A stretch of 64,000 nucleotides of DNA. Origin: Hemibagrus wyckioides (taxonomy: Eukaryota; Chordata; Actinopteri; Siluriformes; Bagridae). Position numbers and translations under genes: made by a program. The notes beneath the pieces were generated by a model. The model was not told where the DNA came from. It worked only from the letters and a program-made list of their open reading frames with translations, and searched no databases. Below, piece by piece: positions 1 through 14,200 of the stretch (within the stretch, counting starts at the first letter, position 1; every line of letters begins with the position of its first letter). The stretch covers positions 12,180,392-12,244,391 of the forward strand of contig NC_080734.1 in assembly GCF_019097595.1 (NCBI RefSeq). The letters are read 5' to 3'.

Positions 1-559
1 CAGCCATCCTAACAGCAATATTTCTTGTGTTTAGGTAGCACTTAAGTGGTTAAAAACATTCACAGATGTTTGGTTAAATAGTGAAATCCATGAATATGTT
101 ATTAGTATAAAAGAATGTGTTCTGTGGGGGTTGAGGTCAAGGCTCTGTGTGAGACATTCACGGTCTTCCACTTCAATCTTAGCAAGCTATGTGTTATAAA
201 CCTCGCTTTGTGCACAGAGGCATTGTCAGGCTAGAACATGTTTGGATTCCTTAGCTTCAGTAAAGGAAAATCTTAAATCTACAGCATACAGAGAAATCCT
301 ATACAACTGTGTGCTTCCAATTTTGTAACAAAATGTTTTGCAGAAGATTCACAAATAGGCATGGTCGTATAGTGTGTGTATATGACAGCATCTCACTGTG
401 TAGATAGAAATGGGGTGTAACATAATGACCATATCTGTTCAGTCCTCAAAATATTGTGAACTGTGTTCAGTTTTAAATGCAATCCAGGATTTTTTTTTTT
501 TTTAAAGTATGAACCCTACTATGCCCCCTGGAAACAAAAGCATTTCTAGTATTATCCAG
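1..559. other. fkbp3 intron sequence, no feature seen
   Basis: AT-rich unique-looking sequence with a T-run near 490-503. I searched for the missing FKBP-domain exon in the plus frames and did not see it. The sequence is read as intron because the first visible exon begins mid-codon after a cag acceptor. Confidence 0.6.
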
Positions 560-836
560 ATACGCTATATTGAGAAGTTTTGGGACACCCCTCCAAATGA
601 TTGAATTCAGGTGGTGTTGTTCAGGGGTTGGGCTTGGGCCCCTTAGTTCCAGTGACAGGAACTCTTAATGCTTCAGCATACCAAGATGTTTTGGACAATT
701 ACATGCTTTCAACTTTGTGGGAACAGTTTGGGGATGACCCCATCCTGTTCCAACATGACTGCACACCAGTGCACAAAGCTAGGTCCATAAAGACATGGAT
801 GAACGAGTTTGGTATGGAGGAACTTCAGAGTTGAAT
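560..836 (+). mobile_element. Tc1/mariner-like transposon fragment (3' part of transposase)
   Basis: It starts with a degraded terminal repeat (tatattgagaagttttggga, then a cacccctcc tract). It runs into a transposase piece with [16 protein letters not shown] and [20 protein letters not shown]. Here D and the CTPVHKA..W block belong to the DDE catalytic region of fish Tc1-like elements. The fragment ends abruptly after the 'GMEEL' segment, so it is a dead, truncated copy inside the fkbp3 intron. Related copies lie at 6014-7482 and 13112-13922. Confidence 0.85.
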
Positions 837-986
837 AATAAACTGAATAATAAAATAAATATTTTGCACAATTTAAGATTATGTATTGATTATAAACATT
901 TGATATTTAATGTAAGTAATCCACCTATGAAGAACCAAGCCCTGACTGATGATTAAACAGTAATTAACCCTGATTGTGTATTGCAG

Positions 987-2308
987 CGGCACGCAAAAAG
1001 AAGCAGGCCAAACCACTTTCCTTTAAAGTCGGCATGGGAAAAGTTATCAGAGGGGTGAGTGTTCACTGTTCATCATATAAATGGCTCTTTATTTATCTTT
1101 TACTATTATTTATACTCATTCACTCGTGCATTTGCAGTGGGATGAAGGGCTGCTGACCATGAGCAAAGGTGAGACTGCACGCTTGGAAATTGAGCCAGAA
1201 TGGGCCTACGGTAAAAAGGGTGTTCCTGATTCTAAGTATCCTTTCATAGCACTGTCATCTTGTTTTGAACACCAGCCTACAACTTGCCATTCACCATTTT
1301 AATGACTGTACCAATATTTCTGGTAGCTCAGGTGAAGTTCATTATCTGAGACTCCAGTATTACTGTAGGCTTTACAGAAGCAAACTTTCTCTTCTGGGAG
1401 ACATGTGAATATCTTATGTAGCTTCTGCAGGGCAGTAATAAATGAAAATAGGCTATTTCTTATGACACCAACCATCCTGTTCAATTGTGTACATTTACAG
1501 TGGCTCTTAATGTGGTGTGTTGGCTTTATTGGCATCACAGAACGTTTGCACCTTTTGTAATAGCCGTGTATGAGTCTCTCAGTTGTTGTCAGTGTGTGTG
1601 TGGGGGGGGGGGGGTCACAAAACCATGTAGCTGCTGTTGGAAAGGGGTTAAATATGCAGAAGATACTGGAAAAGCAAATAATGTACAGGGGATGGAGGAT
1701 TTTAGTGAAGAACTGCTCAGGACAAACAAGGGGCTATCACAAAACAGGACAATCGCTGATCATCCAGGTAACAACACACAGCATTAAAAATGGAGCGGCT
1801 AAACTGATTGATTTGTGTAAATTCAGTTATTATTGTGTCTTGTGGAATTTATGTAAACATATATGAAATAGCTTATTCAGTGTAGAACTAGATAAAAAGC
1901 AAAATTTTTATTTTTTTAATTAACATTTTGTCGTTTCTTATAGTCAAGGTCATACTTTTTTTTTTTATAAGTTTAGACCTATGTTAAATATTTGATAGGC
2001 TGATTTTAGGTTGCATCCTTAAGCAGCCAACTAGTCCATCAACATATTTTTTTTCTATTTATTTATTAACTACATTTATTGTGCTTCATAATCAAGGACA
2101 AGACCCTGTTTCTGAAGTCTCCAGTTACATTTGTACATTGAAATCTGTTCTTAGGTTATGTTTCATTATTTCATTTAGATTATGTTTAATTGTAGTGTCC
2201 AGCTGAACAAGTTCACAGAATTATTTTACTATTTTCCTTAATTTACTAACCAGAATCCCACCAAATGCTAAACTTTTTTTCGAGGTTGAACTGGTGTCCA
2301 TTGATTAG
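987..2308 (+). CDS. fkbp3: FKBP3 (FKBP25), 3' part: last three coding exons
   Basis: Nuclear FK506/rapamycin-binding peptidyl-prolyl isomerase; the family binds nucleic acid and chromatin factors. Coding exons are 987-1054, 1138-1235 and 2254-2308, with cag acceptors, donors gtgagt and gtatcc, and stop TAG at 2306-2308. They give ARKKKQAKPLSFKVGMGKV.., then WDEGLLTMSKGE..EPEWAYGKKGVPDSK, then KIPPNAKLFFEVELVSID. This is the C-terminal FKBP domain, with the basic loop specific to FKBP25, the pocket tryptophan and the family C-terminus. Phases join exactly (a lysine codon is split 2+1 before the last exon). The first visible exon starts mid-codon, so the N-terminal helical domain and the start of the FKBP fold lie left of the window; no earlier exon is visible in 1-986. 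The gene converges on fau. Family and gene assignment are very sure. Confidence 0.95.
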
Positions 2309-2488
2309 GACTGCCAACATGTTCACATCGGCAGAGGAGGATTATCCCTTACAGCAGAACTCAAGTCTTCAACACAGTATTCTTCAGACTCATACACTGC
2401 ATAATTCCTCTATTCTTCAGGCAGAGCAGGACATTACTGATTGTTGATATAAATTCACATTACTTTGCATGTTTTTCTTTGAGAAGTT

Positions 2489-2494
2489 AATAAA
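2489..2494 (+). terminator. fkbp3: fkbp3 polyadenylation signal
   Basis: AATAAA lies about 180 bases after the fkbp3 stop codon and is followed by an A-run. It is the first canonical signal downstream. The opposite-strand fau signal lies only about 165 bases away. Confidence 0.7.
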
Positions 2495-2660
2495 AAAAAA
2501 AGTTGTAAAGCTGCCTGTGTTCGTTTACTTCCTTCATCAGTAGAGTTGCCTTTATACTAACAGTATTCCTTTTGAAACTGATTCAGTTTACTGCGAGTCA
2601 TTCATCTTTATGCCAAATATGAATAATAAGAGAATACTTTAACTGTGTTTAACCTGCAAC

Positions 2661-2666
2661 TTTATT
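2661..2666 (-). terminator. fau: fau polyadenylation signal
   Basis: AATAAA on the minus strand (TTTATT on +) lies 26 bases beyond the fau stop codon, giving the very short 3'UTR usual for ribosomal protein genes. Confidence 0.8.
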
Positions 2667-2691
2667 ATGAACACATGTTACAGAAAACTAT

Positions 2692-4939
<2,248 letters not shown>

Positions 4940-5610
4940 GTTGATTGCTGAGGTAAAGAAAAACAACGAAACATGATTAAGTGTGTATAAGTATACAGAT
5001 GTTACACATGCGTTAGTTTATTCTACGTCATGAATTATTCAGCGCATCTTGTAGCCTTCTGTCGTAAACAAGTTCACCTCTGAAGCAGGAAATTAGTCTA
5101 AAATTAACCACAGACATCATAAGAGAAAGCGCAAAGAGAAGAAAACTAACATAACAGGCTCTCCAGGTGTTTTTCTCCTCTTCACTTCCTGCTCCATTTT
5201 TTACAGAAAGTTAGCTAATGTGAGCTAGCTATCGGCAGCTCCTCACCACACCCCGAGTCCACTACATATTAACACTTTTAAATCATTCAAATGTTAGATT
5301 CAAATAAACAGCTTATATAAAGAAACCCGGCAGAAAATAAAGGCGGTGTCGTGTAATGACTCGCGGTAGACATGCCGAGCTCTGTGCTAGCTTTAGCTTT
5401 AGCTTCTTTAACCCACTGTTCCGCTCAGTCCTTACACGCATGAGGCACGCGGTCACAAAATGTACAATAAATACACCCAAAATACCGCACATGACCCTGG
5501 AAACTTGTATAGCCCACATTCCGAGCTTTATATACGCATACAAGCGCTATTTAAACCCGAGAATAAGAATAAAAACATAATAAATGTATAACGAGGGAGA
5601 CGGGCCTTAC

Positions 5611-5650
5611 ATCGCACGGTGCTAATCGGTCCACACGGAGCGAGAAAAGG
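5611..5650 (-). promoter_or_regulatory. fau: fau noncoding exon 1 with TOP-type transcription start
   Basis: On the minus strand a pyrimidine tract (CCTTTTCTCGCTCC, starting near 5650) matches the terminal oligopyrimidine start of ribosomal protein mRNAs. It is followed 40 bases on by a good donor (gtaagg at 5610-5605). The exon would splice to the acceptor at 4948-4949, just before the ATG. The exact start base is inferred. Confidence 0.65.
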
Positions 5651-5668
5651 ACCAGCGAGGTGTCTGAT

Positions 5669-5681
5669 GTGCGCATGTGCA
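5669..5681. promoter_or_regulatory. NRF1-like site in the fau promoter
   Basis: tgtgcgcatgtgcag is close to the NRF1 palindrome TGCGCATGCGCA and sits about 25 bases upstream of the TOP start on the fau strand. The motif match is visible; its use is inferred. Confidence 0.35.
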
Positions 5682-5699
5682 GAGATTAGAATTCTGGGA

Positions 5700-6013
5700 A
5701 GGCGTTACGTCACTGCTATGGACTTTGAAATCCATCAGGTCGCCAAACTAATAATACGCAATTTTAGATAAACAATACAAAAAATACGAAAATTATTTAC
5801 ATTTATGTCCTTATTGCCACGTTATATTTTCTTTTTTAAGATCAGTTACAGTATTCAGTATACAGTACAATCACATAAGCATCATACATGCATTAAGTAC
5901 ACAGGGACCACTTTGTGACCCTTACTTCATTTTTTGTTATTTATTTATTTGTTTGTTTGTTTATTTACATCTTTGTTCTAGGTGGAAATCAGTTGCATAT
6001 AAATATACATATA
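5700..6013. other. fau/prpf39 spacer, nothing identified
   Basis: AT-rich sequence upstream of fau with a short TTTG/TTTA repeat near 5936-5965. No coding or RNA feature seen. Confidence 0.5.
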
Positions 6014-7482
6014 CAATCAATATTACCAAAAGTTTTGGGACGTCTGCCTTTATATGCCTGATATGTACCATCAGCACTGAAGCACCGGAGCACCTCAGGG
6101 CTGCATTCTCTCCCCACTGCTTTTCTCTCTCTGCACAAATGTCTGCACCTCTAAACAACCCTCTGTCAAGGCCCAGCAGAGGTTGTACTTTCTTCGTCAA
6201 CTGAAAAAGTTCAACCTGCCACAGGTGCTCTTCTATAACTGTCTGGTTTGGGTCAGCCAGCAAATCAAATGTAAGAAGACTGCAACGGACTGTTAGGACA
6301 GCAGAACGGACCATTGGTGTATACCTGCCCAACCTTCAGGACTTGTACAACTGAGTGAAAAAACGGGTGGGTAACATCATCACAGACCCCTCTCACCCCG
6401 GCCACAACCTGTTTGCAATTCTCCCTTCAGGAAGACATTACAGATCTCTGGGCACTAGGACATCTAGGCACAAAAAACAGTTTTTCCCCATGCCATCTCC
6501 AGCTTGAACAGCTAACACAGGAATTATTACATGTGTTCTGTAATTCATCCTCCATCTCTAATTACTGCCTCTTTCTCAAGTACCATGTAAATACATAAGC
6601 ATCTTTATTTATACAGCTGTATATAGAGTGTATGATATACAAATCTGCACATAAATCCTTTGTTCCAGGTTCATACACATTTTATTTATCAGGTCTAACT
6701 ATTTTAATATTTACTGTTCTCATTCCAGATATGTATATATGTACCAAGAGCACCTTAAAAACCACAACAAATTCCTAGTGCCTGCACACACTTGGCGAAT
6801 AAAGCTGATTCTGAACTTTAATGACATCCCATTCTTAATCTGTAGGGTTTAATATGTAGTTGGCTTCAACTCTTCTTGGAAGGTTTTCAACAAGGTTTAG
6901 GAGTGTGTTTATGGGAATTTTTGACCATTTGTGAGGTCTGGCACTGATGTTGGACAAGAAGGCCTGGCTCGCTGTCTCCACTCTAATTCATCCCAGAGGT
7001 GTTCTATCAGGTTGAGGTCAGGATTCTGTGCAGGCCAGTCAAGTTCCTCCATACCAAACTCGCTCATCCATGTCTTTATGGACTATGCTTTGTGCACTGG
7101 TGCGCAGTCATGTTTTAACAGGAAGGGCCCACCCCCAAACTGTTCCCTCAAAGCTGGGAGCATGAAATTATCAAAAATGCCTTGGTACACTGAAGAGTTC
7201 CTTTCACAGGAACTAAGGAGCCAAGCCCAACCCCTGAAAAACAACCCCACAACATAATCCCCCCTCCATCAAACTTTACACTTGGCACAATGCAGTCAGG
7301 TGAGTACTTTTCTCCTAGTAACCACTTTGTGGCCGAGTTCCTGTTGTTCCTAACTGCTTCCACTTTGTTGTAACACCACTAACAGTTGACTATGGAATAT
7401 TTAGTAGAGAGGAAATTTCACGAATGGACTTATTGCACAGTTGGCAACCGATCACGGTACCATGCTTGAATTCACTGAGCTG
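6014..7482 (-). mobile_element. Tc1/mariner-like element, interrupted by a LINE and internally deleted
   Basis: The left end is a terminal repeat, ccaaaagttttgggacgtct (6027-6046). Its body resumes at about 6816 (actttaatgacatcccattc). From there to about 7316 it encodes, on the minus strand, transposase pieces GTLQ..., '[14 protein letters not shown]' and [10 protein letters not shown]. From about 7317 a segment from further upstream (ggccgagttcctgttgttcc to tcacggtaccatgcttgaat) is joined directly, so several hundred bases are missing. Frameshifts and deletions make it non-functional. It lies between fau and prpf39. Confidence 0.85.
6056..6815 (+). mobile_element. L2/CR1-type LINE fragment nested in the Tc1-like element
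   Basis: 6070-6150 gives a reverse-transcriptase block recognisable as APQGCILSPL (with a shift). Then, after a jump that drops the catalytic aspartate box, 6170-6500 matches the post-RT region: QQRLYFLRQLKKFNLPQ, DPSHPGHN and LPSGR+Y with stops and frameshifts. The 3' end near 6800 is 'gcgaataaagctgattctga', the usual L2-like tail. It is truncated and internally deleted, so it is dead. Clade naming (L2 or CR1) is from memory of the motifs. Confidence 0.75.
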
Positions 7483-7894
7483 AGGTAAGGTTCTGGCTTC
7501 ACCACAAGCAGCTACTGAAGATAACTAAGTATATTGCAAGTAAATAATAGCTAAATATTTCACTTACTCCAAACGCCAAAAGCGTTCAGCTTTTTCCAGT
7601 TAGACTATTAATTTGCGACTTTGTATTTATTTGGGGTATGCTGTACTCTGCAAAAAGCCATCAAGCATTTAATAGTCTATTAATAGCTTGTCTGTTTGTT
7701 AGAGGAGTTCTGTAAAATGTATTAGATCATTATTGTGCTCATTACACAGGGGAAAACATCTGTGCAATAATGTGGAGTTGACAAATCACCTACTTCTGCA
7801 ACTGACTGTACTACTGAGAAGTACAACACAAAAGATCATTAGTAGTATATGCCATCTTGCACATTAAAATCAAGACAAATGTCTCAGCAATCTC
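7483..7894. other. spacer downstream of prpf39, nothing identified
   Basis: AT-rich, no ORF of interest, no clear repeat family. It separates the Tc1 relic from the prpf39 polyadenylation site. Confidence 0.5.
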
Positions 7895-7900
7895 TTTATT
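7895..7900 (-). terminator. prpf39: prpf39 polyadenylation signal
   Basis: AATAAA on the minus strand lies about 330 bases beyond the prpf39 stop codon, implying a 3'UTR of roughly 7880-8227. Confidence 0.65.
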
Positions 7901-8227
7901 ATGAAATTAATTCAAAATAAAAAGCCTTCATTTCACATTTGGCTCTCAAAACAGTGATGTCTCAATTAGGAGGGCAGAAAGAGGATTTCAGAATTTTCTA
8001 CTTCCTTCCATACAAATTTAATTCATCCAAAAACAACTAAATTTCCAGAGACCACACTAAACCAGGCTAAAATTAAACATCCGCACCTTTTTACAGAAAA
8101 AGAAACTTCAATTCCAACGCACATGCTCAGAACACAAAGAAACATGTCAAACGACTGAGAATGTAAAGAGTAGCAATAAGAACAGGTAAAAGGGACTTCA
8201 GCATCATTCCATCAGACTGCATGCCAT

Positions 8228-11200
8228 TCATGTCGGGGGTGGTGGGTAGTACTGGTTATACTGGCCATACTGGCCATACTGGCCCCAGGTGTTCTGACTT
8301 CCCCAGTTGTTGTACTGCTATTAAAAAACAAACAAACACAAGTATTAACAGACCAGAGAACTGCATCTCACAAAAGCAATTTCAGCAAAGTTTTACAAGA
8401 CAATGCAATAAATCTTAACAGACTGTACACCGAGACCAAATCCCTAGCCAAAGAACCAAGCCATTATATAATACTTTGGAAAACATACCTGATACCAGTT
8501 GTTGTAGTTGTATCCGCCATGATTAGCTTGCATGTCTGGCATCATCTGCCCAGATGCTGCTGAGCCATCATCCATGCGCTGTCTCTTTGAATCTGGCTCT
8601 TGTGACCTTAGTAAATAAACATTTTAAAAATATTTAACTTTTCGTTGTTAAATGAACTCTCCAGTTCCAAGCCAAAAATGAATAGCTTTTAATATTAAGT
8701 GTTAATCATATGTTTAAAAAAATTAATGAATGCACTGCCAAGACATCATTTTCAGGAGTAACTTACCCATTTTCTGCTTTCCTCTTTGTGGACTCCTGCT
8801 CTTTCATAAGTTTTTGATGCTGTTCATAAGCAGCTACAAGCCTGTGAGAGAAAAGCAAAGCACATTTTATATAATCATGCATGCAAATTGAAGGTGGTTA
8901 TAAGCGCATGGTGCTGGGATAATTCAGTCGTGTTTCCTGACTCAGACAAGCTAGCTGGAAGCCACATTTGTAGAGGTGAAAGGAGCTAAAAGATAACTAA
9001 TAAGTGGTAAAAAAAAAAGTTTTAAAGAAATGCTGAACTCACACATTTATATCGCTTCCAAAGTCCTCAAGAAACTCTACTTTTCGCTGTGAGAATGTTG
9101 CGCGCGATTCTAACGGCATGGTGCTGCTGAGCGCCCGGTCAAAACATGCCAATATCTCTGCCTCGTTCTGCTGCACGTCTCCACTGTACTCCAGCTCCAG
9201 CAGGTTCAGGTAGAGCTTGGGACTGGTCTAGGGGATTGGATCAGAGATGGAGTGAGCATATCAAGTTATACATATTTAGCAATTTTCCTGCATCAATCAT
9301 AGTTAATCTCTTCAGTTATGTGAGAGATGATTAAAGCGTAGATTCACGTTTTGTGAAAAGCCAGTTTACCTCATCCTTTTCAATGGCCTCTAGCAATACT
9401 TTTTTGGCCTTTCCAACACTCCTCCGTACTTTGAAGAATTGCCGAGCCAGCTTCACAGAGAAGAAGGTCGATTCACTTGTGTTTTTTGCATTCTTGATGG
9501 CGTCCTCCAGCAGAGCTTCCGCTTCATCCAAGTTCCCATGGCGACGTTCAAGGCTCACACGACGTAGTCTCACCATGGCCAACCCAGGAACCGCCTCCTC
9601 GAGACTTTTCAGGATGCCTCTAGCCTCATCAATGTTCCCTGGAAAAAAAAATCAAATCAGTACATCTCCTCAAATAGGAATTATACACATTTAATGATTG
9701 CCATAATATTTACTTATACTATATACACATTAACACAATATAGTTCATTAAATAGGTTAAACACGTCCTGTGCTTAGAAAAATCAAAACAAAAAAACCCT
9801 GCACTCTAATAACTTGTGATCTTATCCATTAACAGTAGGCCTCTTATCTGTAGCTGTACCACAGCTACATTCATATGGCCAAAGTGGTACATCAACAGTA
9901 CAATAAAATTCACCTTGCTGTTCCTCAAAGGCTGCCCAGAGAACATGGATGGCAGGCTTCTTTGGCAGGTGGACGGTGCATGCTTTCTTGAAGATGTGTC
10001 TCACTCCCTCTGTGCTGTAGCTCTCCAGGTACTTGGCATACTTCAGAAGTAAAGAAGGAAAGATGAGAAGGGGGGGGGAAGAGAGAAAGAGAGGGATAGG
10101 GAATAAAAGGTAGAAATGGGAAAAGAACACAGAAATTAAGCTTTCATTTCTGATTCCTGCACTGGTGAATTTCCATTGACAAGATCGTTTTGAGAATTTC
10201 TGTTTTAAACCCATCAGCACCTTCATGGAACCAATAAGATAAGTTTCTGTAAGGTAGTGGGAGACGGAGAGATGCAACGAGGTTGGCATATGCTGGAGTC
10301 AAATCTTGTGTGGCAAGCTGGCCATCCCCTAATACAACAGATACAGTCAAATATCAACGTTACACGCAAAGAGTGCAGGAAGTTTTACTGAGGAAGTGAA
10401 AACGTTGATGGGGGGGACAGGAGGAACGTAAGTCTCTGCGAAAGGAGCTCTATTTACCTTTATCCAAAACTCCTCGTACAGGGCACAGGCGATCAGGCAG
10501 CGCTCAAACAGAACCACTACACGCTCCGGCGTCCCATTCTCCAGCTCAAAGTCCAGGTACTCCCGCCAATTGTTAAGCTGAGTCTTCTCCAAGGCTTTCA
10601 CGTGGAAATATGGACGCTTGATCTGTAGGAAGGGGTGAAAATGTATTGTTCAAAACCACTAGCACAGTAGAAACACTAACCAACTTCAATAGGATTAAAA
10701 GCAAGAAAATTAAAACACTTGCTACTTTATAATGGTATATTTACTTACTATTTCTAGATACACACAACTTGAGAAAGTTCAATTCAACACTTACCCCTTC
10801 TTCAAAGGCCCAACGCTTGCTGACTTCATGTTCATTGTGGTTAAATATCTCTTGACGCGTCTCGATCACCTTATGTCGCATGTTCTCGATCTCTGTGACT
10901 CTCTAGAGGAGAAACGGACAATTATGTGCCATCGCATTACCGCATGCTCAACTTATCTCGAGTGACGTGCAAACTGCATATTCAGCTACCAAGGTTTTAC
11001 ATCACCATGAGTTCGAGAGAAATTAGCAGCATCTTGCGCTGGGATAAGTATGGTATGCACACCCTGCACATCAGCTGTGGCCCAAGCCGAAGAAGGGCTG
11101 AGGGACGGTGTCATTCTGTCACGGTCCCATCCCACTTTTAGATCGACTCCCTGATTGGATGCCAACTTGGATCCTCAGGTATTCATTGGCTGCTAACGGA

Positions 11201-14200
11201 AAGACACCTCTTCAAACCTGTACACTTTTGCTTCTCTCCAGGATCAGGTAGGATCCTCCCTATCCCTGGCATGTTTAATACCCAAAGATTCCAGCTAAGG
11301 CTCTTACCTTTGCTGGGTCAGGAAGGTCTTCTGTGCCTGGCGGTAGCTCTTCACTCGGGGTTTCCTCCTCTCCCTCTCCACTGGGCTTATTGGCAGCTGC
11401 AAGTTCCAACCTTAGCTGAACAAACTCTTCTTCAGACAGGAAGTGCTTGGGATTACTGTTTTGCACATGATCCTTGAATCTGTACAAAGTAAAAAGTTGG
11501 AAGATTATTAAAAAAACATTTTTAGACACATTAATGTAAAGCTTCTTTATTCAAACATGTCTGTAGTGTTTTATGTCTCCTATGTTCACCCAGAGAGCAG
11601 ACATATTGTACACAAATTTATAACACACCTCTGGAAATGCTGGGAGTACAGCTGAGTTGGAATACCCAGGACACGGTCATAAATTGCTGTAACATTGGCC
11701 AGCTTGTTCTGCTCAGTCTCCCAGCTAATATAAGCTTCCCATAGACGGTCTGACCGGAAGTCTGTACCCGCAGCAAGAACAGCATGCTCATAGGCACTGG
11801 GGGGAAAGAAAAGGACATATAGGGTCTAGAATACAAACAATGAAACAGGATCCATTTTATTTGGCTAGAAACCAGTCCATCTACTACACTTGTTAATGTA
11901 CTTACGCTCGTATGCGATTTTCTGCTTCTCCATCACTAGTGTCTTGGTTCTCCTTTAAGAAAGTTATATAATGAAGCCAAAGGTCAACACTGAGTGGGAT
12001 GGCCTGCAAACCTCTGCGATACACCTGAGAGGACAAGAAAAACTTGTCAAGTCCAAGTCAAACATGTAACAGCACTGGATAAAATTTAAAGTAAACAAAA
12101 AAACATTCCGGCCTGTGTATTTACAACAAAGAGACATCTTACCTCATCAGCCTCCTGTATGCAACCATGCTTTTTTTCTATGTCTGCATATTTCTTCCAG
12201 TATCCGTAACAATAGGGGTAGCGTAGAAAAAATGCATCAAATGACTTTCTGGAAGCCAGCAGGTGATTCTGGAAAAAACACACACGTCTATTAACCTACA
12301 ATGAACATGACATGATCTTTGTTTAATGTGTTCACTGGATTATATAGCACTCACCTCTTGTTCAACATATTGCAGGAGGTAGACCCAGCCATTAAAGTCC
12401 TCAGGATCGTCCTCAACTACCTTATAGAGCCTCTCAAAGTCAGATGGGAGTGAAGGTTTTGGCACTGAGGCATCTCCTACTTCACTTCCCTCTTTGGACC
12501 CATCTTCAAGCTCCATATTTGCAGGGCTGTCTGAACTGCCCGTTTCAGCCTGCTTTTCTGAGCTCAACTCAGACTCTTTGAGATGACCCTCTGCAGCCTG
12601 TCCGTTTGTGTCTGGCTGACTTCCATCAGCATACGTGGAATTATCGTGTTGTTCGGAAAGGCCCGATTTTTGCTCTGCTGCAGACTGCGAATGCCCATCC
12701 ATCAAGTACGGCTGATACTGCTCCAGCTGGCCTTGTTCTGGGTTCTGTTGATTTCCAAGAGCAGCAAAAGTGTCAGGTACTTGGTCCATTGTCCACTGAG
12801 CATCAGGAGGCAGGTTAGGAAGGTCAGGGACGAAACTGTCTCCCGCACCTTCCATAACACAAGCATCCCCATTGTCAGAGGCATTTGCACCAACCATCCC
12901 CGTCATGGCCTCATCTGGGAGTTGCAGATCTAGACAATTACAAAAAAGAATGCTGTAAAAACTGATGTTAAAACAAACAGCAATTTAAATGCACTGATTC
13001 ACTGAAAGATCAGTTAGAGGTAGAGAGAAATATAAAGGTTAATTTTGGTATATTTTTCTAAGTCCACACTATAGTTCTGTTGTGGAATAGCACTCCCTGC
13101 AATCACATTTATGTACACTATATTGCCAAAAGTTTTGGGACACCCCTCCAAATCAATGAATCCAGGAGTTGGGCTTGGCCCCGGCCCCTTAGTTCTAGTG
13201 AAAGGAACTCTTAATGCTTCAGCATACCAAGACACTTTGGACAATTTCATGCTCCCAACTTTGGGGAGGGCCCCTTCCTGTTCCAACATGACTGCGCACC
13301 AGTGCACAAAGCAAGGGCCCATAAATACATGGATGAGCGAGTTTGGTGTGGATGAACTTTCCGGTCCTGAACTCAACCTGACAGAACACCAGAGCGGAGA
13401 CTCTGAGCCATCCCAAAAACTGAAACGTCTGTCTTTACATGCACATGAATATAATGTGGAGTTGCCCCACCCTTTGCAGCTATAACAGCTCCAACTCTTC
13501 TGGGAAGGCTTCCACAAGGTATAGGAGTGTGTTTGTGGAAATATTTTTGACCATTCCACTAAAAGCACATTTGAGAGGTCAGATACTGATGTTGGACAAG
13601 GTCTGGCTCCCAAAGATGTTCTATCAGGTTGAAGTCAGGACTCAAGTGCAGACCAGTCAAGTTCCTCCACACCAAACTCGTTCATCCATGTCTTTATGGA
13701 CCTTGCTTTGTGCACTAGTGTGCAGTCATGTTGGAACAGGAAGGGGTCATCCCCAAACTGTTCCCTCAAAAGTTGAATGAATTTGTCCAAAACATCTTGG
13801 TATGCTGAAGCATTAAGAGTTCCTTTCACTGGAACTAAAGAGCCAAGCCCAACACCTGAAAAACACCACATGAATTCAATTATTTGGAGGGGTGTCCCAA
13901 AAGTTTGGCAATATAGTGTATGTAGCCTGATGTTACAAATATTCTGTTACAGTGACATGTAAGATTGTGACAAACTGATCATAAATTAAACTTCAACAAG
14001 TTGGACCATCTACCTCATTCCAGTCATTGCACAGCTGATTACAAATACTAAAACAACTGCAGAAAGGGGGAAAAAAGTTAACCCGTTCACCCCAGGTGAA
14101 CACGAATGAAGACAAGTGGACGAGTTACTACAAAGTGAATATTGTAGTTAAATGGGCGGTCCTACCCGTGTCTACTACAAATGTGTCCATAAGCATCCGA

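Noticed and set aside
10144..10350. Minus-strand open frame of 68 codons in a prpf39 intron
   Set aside because: PRPF39 is complete without it, no splice sites fit an extra exon in phase, and no family match was recognised. It could be a transposon remnant.
8842..12354. Possible snoRNA genes in prpf39 introns (mammalian PRPF39 hosts one)
   Set aside because: I looked for box C (RTGATGA) with a correctly spaced box D (CTGA) on the minus strand and found only weak, badly spaced matches. A snoRNA covariance search would decide.
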